A stretch of 64,000 nucleotides of DNA from assembly GCF_014206975.1 (NCBI RefSeq), contig NZ_JACHOU010000003.1:310001-374000 (forward strand). The letters are read 5' to 3'. Position 1 is the first letter of the stretch; each line of letters begins with the position of its first letter. Source of the DNA: Aminobacter aganoensis. Its GTDB lineage: Bacteria; Pseudomonadota; Alphaproteobacteria; Rhizobiales; Rhizobiaceae. A program made the translations under genes and the position numbers. Below are positions 20,469 to 30,254 of the stretch, in pieces. The notes under the pieces are model-generated. The model ran no database searches. It was given only the letters and a program-made list of their open reading frames with translations, and was not told the origin of the DNA.

Positions 20469-20515
20469 CCTTCTCCCTTGTGGGAGAAGGTGCCCCCGAA
20501 GGGGCGGATGAGGGG
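20469..20515. repeat. Palindromic repeat after trmB
   Basis: CCTTCTCCC/GGGAGAAGG hairpin with loop TTGT, then CCCC/GGGG, then GGATGAGGGG. Same family style as 882-958. It may serve as the trmB transcript end, though there is no U-run. Confidence 0.6.
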
Positions 20516-20536
20516 TGTTGGCCGGAGCGCGACGAC

Positions 20537-20707
20537 GTCATCCCGGCCGAGCGGAGCGAGAGCCGGGACCCATTGACTGGTTCATCGTGAAGCGCGGCCG
20601 GGTCCTCGCTTCGTGGCCTTCATGGACGCGTCCGCAAGCCCAGACCCCGGCCGTGCAAATCAATGGGTCCCGGATAACCTGCGCTTCGCTCCGGTTTCCG
20701 GGATGAC
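20537..20707. repeat. About 170-bp intergenic element with imperfect terminal inverted repeats
   Basis: Left arm GTCATCCCGG ... GCGGAGCGAGAGCCGGGACC CATTGA; right arm CAATGGGTCCCGG ... CGCTTCGCTCCGG ... CCGGGATGAC. The arms of about 40-47 bp pair with small bulges and enclose about 85 bp of unique sequence. No coding content. It fills the convergent gap between trmB and tctE. Confidence 0.65.
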
Positions 20708-20726
20708 GAGCGCCCCTGTCGGGCTC

Positions 20727-22118
20727 CTAAGCTTCGGGGGCCTTCCCAAACACCACCCGCACCCTGAGCCCGCGCCCGTCCGCGCCGGTGGAGAGCGCGA
20801 GCTGGCCGCCGAACAGTGAGGCGATCTCCTCGACGATCGGCAAGCCGAGGCCGGCACCGGGCTTGTCGCCCTCGCGCCCGCGCACGAAGCGCTGGCGCAC
20901 GCTCTCCAGTTCCGACGCCGGAATGCCCGGACCGGTGTCCTCGACCTCGAGCAGCACGTCGGTGCCTTGCTCGAGCACCTTGACCGTCGCTTCCGAGCCT
21001 TGGCCGGCATAAGCGAGCACGTTCTCGATCAGGTTGCGGATCATTTCGCTGAGCAGCATCGGTTCGCCGCGCACCAACAGCGCATGCTCGCCTTCGAAAC
21101 CCAGGTCGATGCCGGCCGCATGGGCCTGGGTGACACGGTCGGAGGTCAGCTGTCGGGCAAGCGCGGTGAGGTCGACCGCTCCGAGGTTCTTCAGCCGGTC
21201 CGATGCGGCTTCGTCGACCTTGGCGAGCAGCAGCAACTGGGCGATGACGCGTTCGGCATGCGCGACAGCCTCATCGCCGATGCGCGCCGCCTGCCGGGCT
21301 TCCTCCAGCGAATGGGCGCGTGACGCGAGCGCAAGCTGCGTGCGGATGATGGTCAGCGGCGTGCGCAGCTGGTGGCTGGCATTGCCGGTGAAGTGGCGCA
21401 TCGCGCCGAGCGCCGAGCCGAGCCGGCCCATGAAGGAATTGACCGTGTCGACCAGGCCGCGCACCTCCTTGGGCACCGATTGTTCGATCGGGTGGAGATC
21501 GTCGGGGTTGCGCTCGGCGATGGCGTCGCGCAGCCGGTAGAGCGGCCCGAGCGAGAAGGTGACGGCGAGCCAGACGATGGCCGCCGCGCTGCCGATCAGG
21601 ATGGCGAGCCGGAGTGCCGAGCGCAGCAGGATGGTCTGCGCAAGATGGGTGCGGGCGATCGTCGTCTCGGCCACGGTGACGACGAAGGGGATCGAACTCG
21701 CGCCCGTCGAGGCGGCGCGGGACAGCGAGGTCAGCCGGATCGGCTCGCCGCGGAAGCTGGCGTCGGTATAGCCGCTTTCCTCCTGCTCCAGCCCCTCGAT
21801 GAGGGGCAGCGTCTGGTAGCCGGTGATGAAGCCGTCGGGGCCGTCGACGCGGTAGAAGACGCGGTCCTGTGCCGCCGAGGTCAGCATCTCCAGCGCGACA
21901 TAGGGGATGTCGACCTCCAGCGCGCCGTCTTCGGCCACCACCACCCGCTCGGCGATCGCCAGCGCCGAGCCGGCCAGCACGCGGTCGGAGACGGCATTGG
22001 CGGTGTCGACCGCCTCGTTGTAGGTGTCGGCCAGGGCGACGAGGCCGAGCGCGACGAGCGGCACCAGGAGCCACAGCAGAAGCCGGCGGCGCAGCGAATA
22101 GGTCTTGGTCCGGGCCAT
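20727..22118 (-). CDS. tctE: Two-component sensor histidine kinase, TctE type
   Basis: A 463-residue inner-membrane kinase. TM1 is at about 12-30 (LLLWLLVPLVALGLVAL), followed by a periplasmic 2CSK_N-type sensor region (about 31-165), TM2 at about 168-190 (LAILIGSAAAIVWLAVTF) and a short HAMP-like linker. The phosphoacceptor His is in GNASHQLRTPLTIIR (about 250), with N box LIENVLAYAG, G1 DTGPGIP and G2 GAGLGLPI. TctE kinases sense tricarboxylates. The start ATG at 22116-22118 overlaps the tctD stop by 1 base (TGATG), so the pair is translationally coupled. Confidence 0.92.
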   Translation of the reverse strand: MARTKTYSLRRRLLLWLLVPLVALGLVALADTYNEAVDTANAVSDRVLAGSALAIAERVVVAEDGALEVDIPYVALEMLTSAAQDRVFYRVDGPDGFITGYQTLPLIEGLEQEESGYTDASFRGEPIRLTSLSRAASTGASSIPFVVTVAETTIARTHLAQTILLRSALRLAILIGSAAAIVWLAVTFSLGPLYRLRDAIAERNPDDLHPIEQSVPKEVRGLVDTVNSFMGRLGSALGAMRHFTGNASHQLRTPLTIIRTQLALASRAHSLEEARQAARIGDEAVAHAERVIAQLLLLAKVDEAASDRLKNLGAVDLTALARQLTSDRVTQAHAAGIDLGFEGEHALLVRGEPMLLSEMIRNLIENVLAYAGQGSEATVKVLEQGTDVLLEVEDTGPGIPASELESVRQRFVRGREGDKPGAGLGLPIVEEIASLFGGQLALSTGADGRGLRVRVVFGKAPEA

Positions 22119-22792
22119 CAGGGGCTGGGCAGCTTTTCGAGGTAGTAGCCGATGCCGCGAGCGGTGCGCACGGTCAGCCCGTAGGGCGCCAATCGCTTGC
22201 GCAGGCGGCTGACATATTGCTCGATGGCGTTGGCGCTGAGGTCCTCGTCGAAGCCGGCGAGCGATTCGATGATCGCCTGCTTGGCGACCACCTTGCCGGC
22301 GCGCATGAACAGCGTTTCGAGCAGCGCCAGTTCCCGTGCCGGGATGTCGATGGCAGCGCCGTGCGACGAGAAGCTGCGGGTGGTGAGGTCCAGCGTCACC
22401 TCGCCGAACGACACCGTCGATGCCTTGAGCCCGGCGCGGCGGCGCAACAGCGTGCGCACCCGTGCCTCCAGCTCGCCGACATCGAACGGCTTGACCATGT
22501 AGTCGTCGGCGCCGAGGTCGAGGCCCTTGACCCGCTCGTCGAGCGAATGACGCGCCGACAGGATCAGCACCGCCGCATCGTGCTGGCGCCCGCGCATGGT
22601 GCGCAGCACGTCGAGCCCGTCCATCTCCGGCAGGTTGAGGTCGAGGATGACGAGGTCGAAGCGCTCGGTGGCGAGCACCGCCACGGCGGAAGCGCCGTCG
22701 CCGACGACATCGACGGCATAGCCGCTGCCCTTGAGCACCGCCGCCAGCCCCCCGGCCAGCGTCGTATTATCCTCGACCACCAGAATGCGCAC
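22118..22792 (-). CDS. tctD: OmpR-family response regulator, TctD type
   Basis: A 224-residue regulator. The receiver domain (1-115) has the acidic pair in LVVEDN, phosphoacceptor Asp in DLVILDLNLPEMDG (about 51), and Lys in DDYMVKPFD. The winged-helix DNA-binding domain (about 128-220) ends RTARGIGYYLEKL. GTG at 22792 is chosen because AAGGAGA sits 6 bases before it; the upstream in-frame ATG at 22831 has no such site. It is expected to activate the tct transport genes in response to phosphorylation by TctE. Confidence 0.92.
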   Translation of the reverse strand: MRILVVEDNTTLAGGLAAVLKGSGYAVDVVGDGASAVAVLATERFDLVILDLNLPEMDGLDVLRTMRGRQHDAAVLILSARHSLDERVKGLDLGADDYMVKPFDVGELEARVRTLLRRRAGLKASTVSFGEVTLDLTTRSFSSHGAAIDIPARELALLETLFMRAGKVVAKQAIIESLAGFDEDLSANAIEQYVSRLRKRLAPYGLTVRTARGIGYYLEKLPSP

Positions 22793-22920
22793 CCGAATTC
22801 TCCTTGCCCGCCCCGATCGGACGATGCCCATTCGCCAGGCAAAGGTCCAGAGCCCGTCATGCGCCTCGATGGCGCTTCGCCGTTGTGCCGGGCGCGTGCC
22901 TGTTGCATGGTCCGGCGATC

Positions 22921-23985
22921 ATGCGCCTGGCCATACTCACCGTTCTTGCCTGCCTTTCATCGCCCGCCTGGGCCGAAGTCACCGTCTTTCCGGCGCTCAA
23001 CGGCGCCGCGGATGCCCGTACGCTGGTCGTCTACTCATCGCTCGACGCGCCATTGGCCAGGCCGATGATCGAAGGCTTCCAGAAGGCGAACCCGGGCGTC
23101 GCCGTCCGCTACGAGGATTTGCAGACCGTCGACATCTACGACCGCGTCGTCGCCGAGACCGACGAGGGCAAGGGCACCGCCGACATCGCCTTTTCCTCGG
23201 CCATGGACCTCCAGGTCAAGCTCGCCAATGACGGCTATGCCCAGGAAAGCCGGCTGCCGCTGTCGGACCGCTGGCCGCGCTGGGCCAACTGGCGCGACAC
23301 CGCCTATGCGCTGACCTTCGAGCCGGCGGTCTTCGTCTATCACAAGCCGAGCTTCAAGGATGCGCCGCCGCCGGCGACGCGCGGCCAGTTCGTCGATTTC
23401 CTCAAGACCCAGGGCGACAAGTTCTACGGCCGGATCGCCACCTACGACATCGAGCGCTCCGGCGTCGGCTTCATGTTCATGGCGCGCGACCAGGAGCAGT
23501 ATCCCGACATCTGGACGGTGATCCGCACCATGGGTTCGGCCGGCGTGAAGCTCTATTCGACCAGCGGCGCCATCCTCGAGCGCATCGCCGACGGACGTTT
23601 CGTGCTCGGCTACAACATCCTCGGCTCCTATGCCGCCGACTGGGCGGCGCGGAACCCCGATGTCGGCATCGTCCTGCCCAAGGACTACACGGTGGTGATG
23701 TCGCGCATCGGCCTGGTGCCGGCGGCGGCGAAGTCTCCCGATCTCGGCCGCCGCTATCTCGAATATTTCATGTCGGCCGAGGGCCAGACGGTGATGGCGC
23801 GGCAGTTGCATATCGCGGCCGTCAATCCGGAGGTCTCGGGCGAGAACACCGCCAACCGCATGCAGGAGGTGCTCGGCGGGCAGTTGCGCCCGGTTCCGGT
23901 CAGCCCGGGCCTGATGGTCTATCTCGACCAGGTCAAGCGCTTGCGGGTCATCGAGCGCTGGAACGAGGCGCTGCGCAGCCCCTGA
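22921..23985 (+). CDS. Periplasmic extracellular solute-binding protein without transporter partners
   Basis: A 354-residue family-1-type (iron/spermidine/thiamine-like) binding protein. It has a cleavable signal peptide MRLAILTVLACLSSPAWA (1-18), then LVVYSSLDAPLARPMIEGFQ, the usual first lobe. No ABC permease or ATPase gene is adjacent. It is divergent from tctDE across 128 bp and upstream of tctCBA. Such SBPs next to TctDE may serve as a co-sensor presenting ligand to the kinase; that is an inference from context. The start at 22921 places the signal peptide at the N terminus. Confidence 0.85.
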   Translation: MRLAILTVLACLSSPAWAEVTVFPALNGAADARTLVVYSSLDAPLARPMIEGFQKANPGVAVRYEDLQTVDIYDRVVAETDEGKGTADIAFSSAMDLQVKLANDGYAQESRLPLSDRWPRWANWRDTAYALTFEPAVFVYHKPSFKDAPPPATRGQFVDFLKTQGDKFYGRIATYDIERSGVGFMFMARDQEQYPDIWTVIRTMGSAGVKLYSTSGAILERIADGRFVLGYNILGSYAADWAARNPDVGIVLPKDYTVVMSRIGLVPAAAKSPDLGRRYLEYFMSAEGQTVMARQLHIAAVNPEVSGENTANRMQEVLGGQLRPVPVSPGLMVYLDQVKRLRVIERWNEALRSP

Positions 23986-24017
23986 TTTAGGCGATGTTCC
24001 CAAGCTGTTGCATCGGT

Positions 24018-24033
24018 GTCAGTCTGATGTCAG
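24018..24033 (+). promoter_or_regulatory. Candidate TctD-type direct repeat upstream of tctC
   Basis: Two GTCAG half-sites start at 24018 and 24029, exactly 11 bases apart (GTCAGTCTGATGTCAG), the spacing used by OmpR-family regulators. They lie in the 308-bp gap before tctC, where a regulated promoter is expected. No other structure stands out in that gap. Confidence 0.3.
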
Positions 24034-24293
24034 GTTGCTGCGATAGGGAAGTTTTGGCCCAACCGTTGGAGGCGGCGAGGCTCGGAAAGTTCGGGAGGAT
24101 TTCGAACACGTTTCCGCTAACGGCTACCCGGCGGCGATGCTTTCGCCGAGCAGAGGGGCCGGGAAACGCTGCTATGATGGCAGGCCCCTGGGCCGGCTGG
24201 TTCCTTCCCCCGAAAATCCGAGACGCTGCCCAGGCGCGGGCCTCGAAACTGAAAAGCATCTGCACCGCGCATGCGGGCAAGGGAGGAACAGCA

Positions 24294-25238
24294 ATGAAGC
24301 AGTTCGTATTGGCAACCATCGTCGCAGGCGCGATCGCCCTGCCGGCTGCGGCCGCCGACTACAAGATCATGGCACCTGCGGCCCCGGGCGGCGGCTGGGA
24401 CCAGACCGCGCGCTCGATGCAGACCGCGCTCCAGGACGAGAAGATCTCCGCCTCGGTCCAGGTCAACAACGTTCCGGGCGCCGGCGGCACCATCGGCCTC
24501 GCCCAGTTCGTCAACCAGGCCAATGGCGATCCGGCACAGCTCATCGTCGGCGGCTACGTCATGGTCGGCGCGATCCTGACCAATGCTTCGCCGGTCACGC
24601 TCGACCAGGTCACCCCGATTGCCCGCCTGACCGGCGAGTATGAGGCGCTCGTCGTTCCCGCCGCTTCCGACATCAAGGACATGGCTGGCCTCGTCGCCAA
24701 GCTGAAGGCTGATCCGGGTGCTGTGTCCTGGGGCGGCGGCTCGGCCGGCGGCACCGACCACATCACCGCCGGGCTGATTGCCAAGGCCGTCGGCGTCGAT
24801 CCGACCAAGGTCAACTACATCGCCTATTCCGGCGGTGGCGAGGCGCTTGCCGCCATTCTCGGCGGCCAGGTGACGGTCGGCATTTCCGGCTACGGCGAAT
24901 TCGCCGAGCAGATCAAGGCCGGCACATTGCGCATCATCGGCATCTCCTCGGATGCAAAGGTCGAAGGCATCGACGCACCGACCTTTAAGGAAGGCGGCGT
25001 GGACGTCTCGATCCAGAACTGGCGCATGGTCGCCGCCGCTCCCGGCATCTCGGCCGAGCAGAAGGCAGCAGTGCTAGCCGACGTCGACAAGATGGTCACC
25101 TCGGCCTCGTGGACGAAGATCCTCGCCGACAAGGGCTGGGCCAATACCTATCTCGCCGGCGACGAATTCGCAGCGCAGCTGAAGAAGGACACCGAGTCCA
25201 CCGCCGCGATCCTGAAAGACATCGGCCTGGTGAAATGA
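24294..25238 (+). CDS. tctC: Tripartite tricarboxylate transporter substrate-binding protein
   Basis: A 314-residue periplasmic receptor of the TTT family (Bug/TctC fold). Signal peptide [20 protein letters not shown] (1-20); then [20 protein letters not shown], the TctC signature with the ligand-binding Gly-rich loop; and [15 protein letters not shown]. It delivers citrate-like acids to TctAB. The start is ATG 24294 with GGGAGGAA upstream. It overlaps tctB by 4 bp, so tctCBA is one operon. Confidence 0.94.
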   Translation: MKQFVLATIVAGAIALPAAAADYKIMAPAAPGGGWDQTARSMQTALQDEKISASVQVNNVPGAGGTIGLAQFVNQANGDPAQLIVGGYVMVGAILTNASPVTLDQVTPIARLTGEYEALVVPAASDIKDMAGLVAKLKADPGAVSWGGGSAGGTDHITAGLIAKAVGVDPTKVNYIAYSGGGEALAAILGGQVTVGISGYGEFAEQIKAGTLRIIGISSDAKVEGIDAPTFKEGGVDVSIQNWRMVAAAPGISAEQKAAVLADVDKMVTSASWTKILADKGWANTYLAGDEFAAQLKKDTESTAAILKDIGLVK

Positions 25239-25723
25239 GCCTGGACAACCAGCAACAAGAAAAGCGCCGCCCCGATTGGGCGGCGCTTGCCATCGCCGCC
25301 GCCCTTTTCGCGGTGGCTGCCGTCATCGCCTGGAGCACCGCCAGCCATGGCGCCGGCGCCAACTATGCCCGCGTCGGCCCGACCACGTTCCCCTATGTGA
25401 TCGCCATCGCCTTCTTCGGCCTGTCGATCTGGACGGCCATCGAGGCCTTGCGCGGCGACTTCCCCGAGCGCGAGAAACAAGAGATCAGCCCGATCCTGTG
25501 GATCATCGGCGGTCTCGCCGCGCAGATGCTGCTGCTCAAGGTGGCAGGCTTCTCGATCGCCACTGGACTGCTCTTCGCGGCGACGGCGCGCGCCTTCGGA
25601 CGCGGCCCGCTGTGGAAGACGATCCCGCTTGGCATCGTGCTGGCCTTTGTCGTCTACGTCATCTTCGCCAAGGGATTGCAGCTCTCGCTGCCCGCCGGCC
25701 CGCTCGAACACCTGGTGTTCTGA
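25235..25723 (+). CDS. tctB: Tripartite tricarboxylate transporter small membrane subunit
   Basis: A 162-residue membrane protein with four hydrophobic segments (about 15-33, 46-66, 84-108 and 124-145), the TctB pattern. VGPTTFPYVIAIAFFGLS is the conserved loop. It partners TctA in Na- or H-coupled uptake. The ATG overlaps the tctC stop (ATGA). Confidence 0.92.
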   Translation: MSLDNQQQEKRRPDWAALAIAAALFAVAAVIAWSTASHGAGANYARVGPTTFPYVIAIAFFGLSIWTAIEALRGDFPEREKQEISPILWIIGGLAAQMLLLKVAGFSIATGLLFAATARAFGRGPLWKTIPLGIVLAFVVYVIFAKGLQLSLPAGPLEHLVF

Positions 25724-25752
25724 GCGAAACTTACAAGGGAGCGCGGCTCTAA

Positions 25753-27309
25753 ATGGATACCTTCGGTCTGCTGGCGCAGGGACTGCTGACGGCTCTCGAG
25801 CCGATCAACATGCTCTATGCGCTCATCGGCGTCACGCTCGGCACCGCTGTCGGCGTTCTTCCTGGCATCGGCCCGGCGCTCACCGTCGCCCTGCTGTTGC
25901 CTGTCACCTACAAGCTCGATCCGGCCGGGTCGCTGATCATGTTCGCCGGCATCTATTACGGCGGCATGTATGGCGGCTCGACGACGTCGATCCTGCTCAA
26001 CACGCCGGGCGAAAGCGCCTCCATCGTCACCGCGCTGGAGGGCAACAAGATGGCGCGCAACGGGCGTGGCGGCCCGGCACTGGCGACGGCGGCGATCGGC
26101 TCCTTCGTTGCCGGCCTGCTCGCCACCATCGGCCTCGCCTTCATCGCCCCGACCGTCGTCAAGATGGCGCTGTCCTTCGGCCCGGCCGAATATTTCGCGC
26201 TGATGATCCTGGCCTTCATGACCGTCTCGGCAGCCTTCGGCGATTCGACGCTGCGCGGGCTGACGGCGCTGTTCATCGGCTTGGCGCTCGGCCTCATCGG
26301 CATCGACCTCCAGACCGGCCAGGCGCGCCTTGCCTTCGGCATCCCCGACCTGCTCGACGGCGTCGAGGTGACGACGCTTGCCGTGGCGCTGTTTGCCGTC
26401 GGCGAAGCGCTCAGCGTCGCTGCCAGCAAGGGTGGCGATTCGACCATCCAGGCGATCAAGGGCTCGGTCTGGATGACCCGCGAGGACTGGCGCCGGTCAT
26501 GGAAACCGTGGCTGCGCGGCACCGCGATCGGCTTCCCGATCGGTGCGATGCCGGCCGGCGGCGCCGAAATCGGCACCTTCCTGTCTTATTCGGTGGAAAA
26601 GAACCTGACCACCAAGCCCGAGGAATTCGGCAAGGGTGCCATCGAAGGTGTCGCGGGTCCGGAAGCGGCCAACAACGCTTCTGCCGCCGGCACGCTGGTT
26701 CCGTTGCTGACGCTCGGCCTGCCGACTACGGCGACGGCCGCGATCATGCTGGCCGGCTTCCAGCAGTTCGGCCTGCAGCCCGGACCGCTGCTGTTTGCCA
26801 CCAACCCGCAGCTCGTCTGGGGCCTTATCGCCTCGCTGCTGGTCGCCAACCTGATGCTGCTGGTGCTCAACCTGCCGCTGATCGGCGTGTGGATCAAGCT
26901 TCTGACCATCCCGACGCCATGGCTCTATGCCGGCATCCTGCTGTTTGCGACCCTTGGCACCATCGGCGCCAACTCGGCCGTGTTCCAGCTCAACGTCTTC
27001 GGCCTGTTCAGCTGGCCGATGTCGTTCGAGTTGGGCATGCTGCTGGCGTTCGGCCTGCTCGGCTACGGCCTGCGTCGCTTCGGCTATCCGATCGCGCCGG
27101 TCGTGGTGGGCCTGATCCTGGGGCCGATGGCCGAGCAGCAACTGCGGCGGGCCCTGGCCATCAGCCAGGGCGACCCGATGATCCTGGTGCATTCGCCGAT
27201 CGCGATCGTGCTGCTGCTGCTGGCGGCAACGGCCGTCCTGCTGCCGCTCTACCTGCGCGCCCGCGGACGCGGCAAGGTGCTGGCCCAGCTCGGCGCAAGC
27301 GAAGACTGA
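25753..27309 (+). CDS. tctA: Tripartite tricarboxylate transporter large membrane subunit
   Basis: A 518-residue protein with about twelve membrane segments. TctA family marks are [19 protein letters not shown] near 35-55 and its internal-duplication counterpart [17 protein letters not shown] near 258-275, plus [20 protein letters not shown]. It forms the transport channel with TctB. A strong Rho-independent terminator follows 22 bp after the stop, closing the tctCBA operon. Confidence 0.96.
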   Translation: MDTFGLLAQGLLTALEPINMLYALIGVTLGTAVGVLPGIGPALTVALLLPVTYKLDPAGSLIMFAGIYYGGMYGGSTTSILLNTPGESASIVTALEGNKMARNGRGGPALATAAIGSFVAGLLATIGLAFIAPTVVKMALSFGPAEYFALMILAFMTVSAAFGDSTLRGLTALFIGLALGLIGIDLQTGQARLAFGIPDLLDGVEVTTLAVALFAVGEALSVAASKGGDSTIQAIKGSVWMTREDWRRSWKPWLRGTAIGFPIGAMPAGGAEIGTFLSYSVEKNLTTKPEEFGKGAIEGVAGPEAANNASAAGTLVPLLTLGLPTTATAAIMLAGFQQFGLQPGPLLFATNPQLVWGLIASLLVANLMLLVLNLPLIGVWIKLLTIPTPWLYAGILLFATLGTIGANSAVFQLNVFGLFSWPMSFELGMLLAFGLLGYGLRRFGYPIAPVVVGLILGPMAEQQLRRALAISQGDPMILVHSPIAIVLLLLAATAVLLPLYLRARGRGKVLAQLGASED

Positions 27310-27330
27310 CATCGCAGCGCCTCTGAAACG

Positions 27331-27369
27331 AAAAAAGCCGAGGCCCGGATTTCCGGCCTCGGCTTTTTC
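27331..27369 (+). terminator. Rho-independent terminator after tctA
   Basis: GCCGAGGCC pairs with GGCCTCGGC around a 9-base loop, flanked by A6 and followed by T5. The flanking A-run means it can also act on the opposite strand, where a small gene ends at 27517. Confidence 0.9.
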
Positions 27370-27516
27370 ATGTGCCTCGCAGGGGAGGCGGGTTCTCCAG
27401 GGACAGAGCGACGGTCAAGACAACCTGCCGCTCCGGAGCACGGTCCGACTGCCCAGCGTCTCGGCATACGCCAATGACGCGACCAGCGGTGTGCGCTCTC
27501 TACCCTGAGTGCCTGA

Positions 27517-27681
27517 TCAGTATTTGCGGATGCGGTCGAAGTGGCGCGGATCGATGCCGAGCATCACCAGATCCTGGTTGGTGGGGCGATGACCGCGCTC
27601 GACGGCTGCTGCGGCAGCGACGGCGCTACCAAAGGTGCGGACCAGTACGCCAATGCGGCCAAGGGGCTTGCGGGTGTTCAT
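27517..27681 (-). CDS. Small conserved-looking 54-residue protein
   Basis: The minus-strand frame encodes MNTRKPLGRIGVLVRTFGSA, an Ala-rich stretch, then GHRPTNQDLVMLGIDPRHFD and the end RIRKY. Start ATG at 27679-27681 follows AGAGGA; stop TGA at 27517-27519. The product is basic, with a predicted helix and a C-terminal LGIDPxxFxxIRKY ending of the kind found in small, DUF1127-like rhizobial proteins. It is too short for usual gene-calling cut-offs but has genome-like codon usage. The function is unknown; similar very small basic proteins in alphaproteobacteria are linked to RNA metabolism or phosphate responses, which is not shown here. Confidence 0.7.
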   Translation of the reverse strand: MNTRKPLGRIGVLVRTFGSAVAAAAAVERGHRPTNQDLVMLGIDPRHFDRIRKY

Positions 27682-27895
27682 CTCTCTATCCTCTTTTGCG
27701 CTGCATCATCATTTCTTGTGCAACGCAACAAATATAGGTGACGCAAAGGGAAGCGGTAGGGGCATCTGCGCATGCTTGCCATGCATCCGCTGCATTGGTC
27801 GGCTAATTCACCGGTCCTGGACGCAGCCGGCCTCAGGACTTGAAAGCCGCGCCGCCTTCGGCTATATCAGCCTCAAATTCTTGGTCGGTATGACG

Positions 27896-27927
27896 AAGAG
27901 TGGGTCCACCCGGTCCCGCTCTTTTTT
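27896..27927 (+). terminator. Attenuator-like hairpin in the rimP leader
   Basis: AAGAGTGGGTCC pairs with GGTCCCGCTCTT (one mismatch, one G-U) and is followed by T-rich TTTTTTGTT, only 27 bases before the rimP start. A terminator inside the leader of an operon suggests attenuation; a rimP leader of this kind has been described for alphaproteobacteria in Rfam-type RNA surveys (from memory). Confidence 0.65.
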
Positions 27928-27954
27928 GTTACCTGCCGACCGTCTGGAGAACCA

Positions 27955-28587
27955 ATGACCGAAAACGCAGTCGAACAGACAGGCGATGACCGCATCATCC
28001 GCGAGACCGGCATCGACGCCCGCATCGCCCTGATCGTTCAGCCCGTCCTTCGTGCGATCGGCTTCCGCCTCGTCCGTGTCAGGCTGTCCGGCCAGAACGG
28101 GCTGACGCTGCAGATCATGGCCGAGCGCGACGACGGAACGATGACCGTCGAGGATTGCGAAGAGGTGAGCCGCGCGGTTTCGCCTGCCCTCGATGTCGAT
28201 GATCCGATCGAAAAGGCGTATCATCTCGAAGTGTCGTCGCCGGGCATCGACCGGCCGCTGGTGCGCAAGTCGGATTTCTCGACCTGGATTGGCCATCTCG
28301 TGAAGATGGAAACCTCGGTCGTGGTTGCCGACCGCAAGCGCTTCCGCGGCAAGATCGCCGAGGCGGACGACGAAGGCATCCTGATCCAGCGTGACCAGGC
28401 GGCCTACGGCGAGGAGCCGACCGTGCGCGTGCCTTTCGAGACGATCTCGGACGCCCGGCTGATCCTTACCGACGATCTCATTCGCGATGCCCTGAGCAAG
28501 GACAATCAGGCGCGCAAGGAAGCACGGAAGCGTCGTGGCGAGCCCGAAGACGGGCCTGAAGACGAAGAAACCGAAACGGAAGATTGA
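27955..28587 (+). CDS. rimP: Ribosome maturation factor RimP
   Basis: A 210-residue assembly factor for the 30S subunit. The N-terminal alpha/beta domain ([20 protein letters not shown]) includes the conserved [17 protein letters not shown]; the C-terminal SH3-like domain lies at about 105-170. An acidic low-complexity tail ([13 protein letters not shown]) extends beyond the E. coli protein. First gene of the rimP-nusA-ylxR-infB-rbfA-truB operon. Confidence 0.96.
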   Translation: MTENAVEQTGDDRIIRETGIDARIALIVQPVLRAIGFRLVRVRLSGQNGLTLQIMAERDDGTMTVEDCEEVSRAVSPALDVDDPIEKAYHLEVSSPGIDRPLVRKSDFSTWIGHLVKMETSVVVADRKRFRGKIAEADDEGILIQRDQAAYGEEPTVRVPFETISDARLILTDDLIRDALSKDNQARKEARKRRGEPEDGPEDEETETED

Positions 28588-28638
28588 TAGAGCCGTGCGG
28601 CTGGGCCAGGTCCGGCTGGAAGCTCGGGGAGAAAGACA

Positions 28639-30231
28639 ATGGTTGTAAGCGCCAACAGGCTCGAACTGCTGCAGATCGCCGATGCGGTCGCCCGCGAAAA
28701 GTCGATCGACAAGTCGATCGTCATCGCTGCGATGGCCGATGCGATCCAGAAGGCCGCGCGCTCGCGTTACGGTCAGGAGACCAATATACGCGCCGACATC
28801 AACCCGAACACGGGCGAGATGAAGCTGCAGCGCCTGATGGAAGTGGTCGAAAAGGTCGACGACTACGCCACCCAGATCGCATTGTCGTCGGCACGCGAGC
28901 GCAACCCCGACGCCCAGCTCGGCGACTTCATCGCCGAACAGCTGCCGCCGATGGATTTCGGCCGCATCGCCGCCCAGTCGGCCAAGCAGGTCATCGTCCA
29001 GAAGGTCCGTGAAGCCGAGCGCGACCGCCAGTACGACGAATACAAGGACCGCATCGGCGAGATCGTCAACGGCACCGTCAAGCGCGTCGAGTATGGCAAC
29101 GTCATCGTCGATCTCGGCCGTGGCGAGGCGATCATCCGCCGCGACGAGCTGATCCCCCGCGAAAACTACAAGTATGGCGACCGCGTCCGCGCCTACGTCT
29201 ACGACGTGCGCCGCGAGCAGCGCGGCCCGCAGATCTTCCTGTCGCGTACCCATCCGCAGTTCATGGCGAAGCTGTTCACCATGGAAGTGCCGGAAATCTA
29301 CGACGGCATCATCGAGATCAAGTCGGTTGCCCGCGACCCCGGTTCGCGCGCCAAGATCGCCGTCATTTCGCGTGACAGCTCGATCGATCCGGTCGGCGCC
29401 TGCGTCGGTATGCGCGGTTCGCGCGTCCAGGCAGTCGTCGGCGAGCTCCAGGGCGAAAAGATCGACATCATTCCGTGGTCGCCCTCGGCAGCTTCGTTCA
29501 TCGTCAACGCCCTGCAGCCGGCCGAAGTCGCCAAGGTCGTTCTCGACGAGGACGCAGAGCGCATCGAAGTGGTGGTTCCCGACGACCAGCTGTCGCTGGC
29601 CATCGGCCGTCGCGGCCAGAACGTCCGCCTTGCCTCGCAACTGACCGGCTGGGACATCGACATCCTGACCGAGCAGGAAGAATCGGAACGCCGCCAGAAG
29701 GAATTCGTCGAACGTTCGACCCTGTTCATGGAATCGCTCGACGTCGACGAGATGGTCGGCCAGGTGCTCGCCTCCGAAGGCTTCACCAGCGTCGAGGAAG
29801 TCGCCTATGTCGATGCCGACGAAATCGCCTCGATCGACGGTTTCGACGAGGACACGGCTTCCGAGATCCAGACCCGCGCCCGCGAATATCTCGAAAAGAT
29901 CGAGGCCGAGCACGACGAGAAGCGCAAGACGCTCGGCGTGCAAGACGAACTGCGCGAAATCCCCGGCATCACCACCGCGATGCTGGTGGCATTGGGCGAC
30001 GACGGCGTGAAGACGATCGAGGACTTCGCCGGCTACGCCGCCGACGATCTCGTTGGCTGGAAGGAACGCAAGGACGGCGAGACGAAGTTCTTCCCCGGCG
30101 TGCTTGCCGACTTCGGTGTCTCGCGCACCGACGCCGAACAGATGGTCGTTGCTGCCCGTCGCATGGCCGGCTGGATCACCGAGGACGAAGTTGCGTCCGA
30201 GGAAGAGCCTGCCGACGTCGCCGGTGAGTGA
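28639..30231 (+). CDS. nusA: Transcription termination/antitermination protein NusA
   Basis: A 530-residue RNA polymerase-associated factor. N-terminal domain 1-130; S1 domain about 135-200 ([20 protein letters not shown]); tandem KH domains about 205-345 with [15 protein letters not shown] and [13 protein letters not shown]; two helix-hairpin-helix repeats in the C-terminal region (about 365-510), as in proteobacterial forms. An acidic tail closes it. Start ATG behind GGGGAGAAAG. 51 bp after rimP. Confidence 0.97.
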   Translation: MVVSANRLELLQIADAVAREKSIDKSIVIAAMADAIQKAARSRYGQETNIRADINPNTGEMKLQRLMEVVEKVDDYATQIALSSARERNPDAQLGDFIAEQLPPMDFGRIAAQSAKQVIVQKVREAERDRQYDEYKDRIGEIVNGTVKRVEYGNVIVDLGRGEAIIRRDELIPRENYKYGDRVRAYVYDVRREQRGPQIFLSRTHPQFMAKLFTMEVPEIYDGIIEIKSVARDPGSRAKIAVISRDSSIDPVGACVGMRGSRVQAVVGELQGEKIDIIPWSPSAASFIVNALQPAEVAKVVLDEDAERIEVVVPDDQLSLAIGRRGQNVRLASQLTGWDIDILTEQEESERRQKEFVERSTLFMESLDVDEMVGQVLASEGFTSVEEVAYVDADEIASIDGFDEDTASEIQTRAREYLEKIEAEHDEKRKTLGVQDELREIPGITTAMLVALGDDGVKTIEDFAGYAADDLVGWKERKDGETKFFPGVLADFGVSRTDAEQMVVAARRMAGWITEDEVASEEEPADVAGE

Positions 30232-30254
30232 TGTGAGGCGGGCCGGAGAATCCC

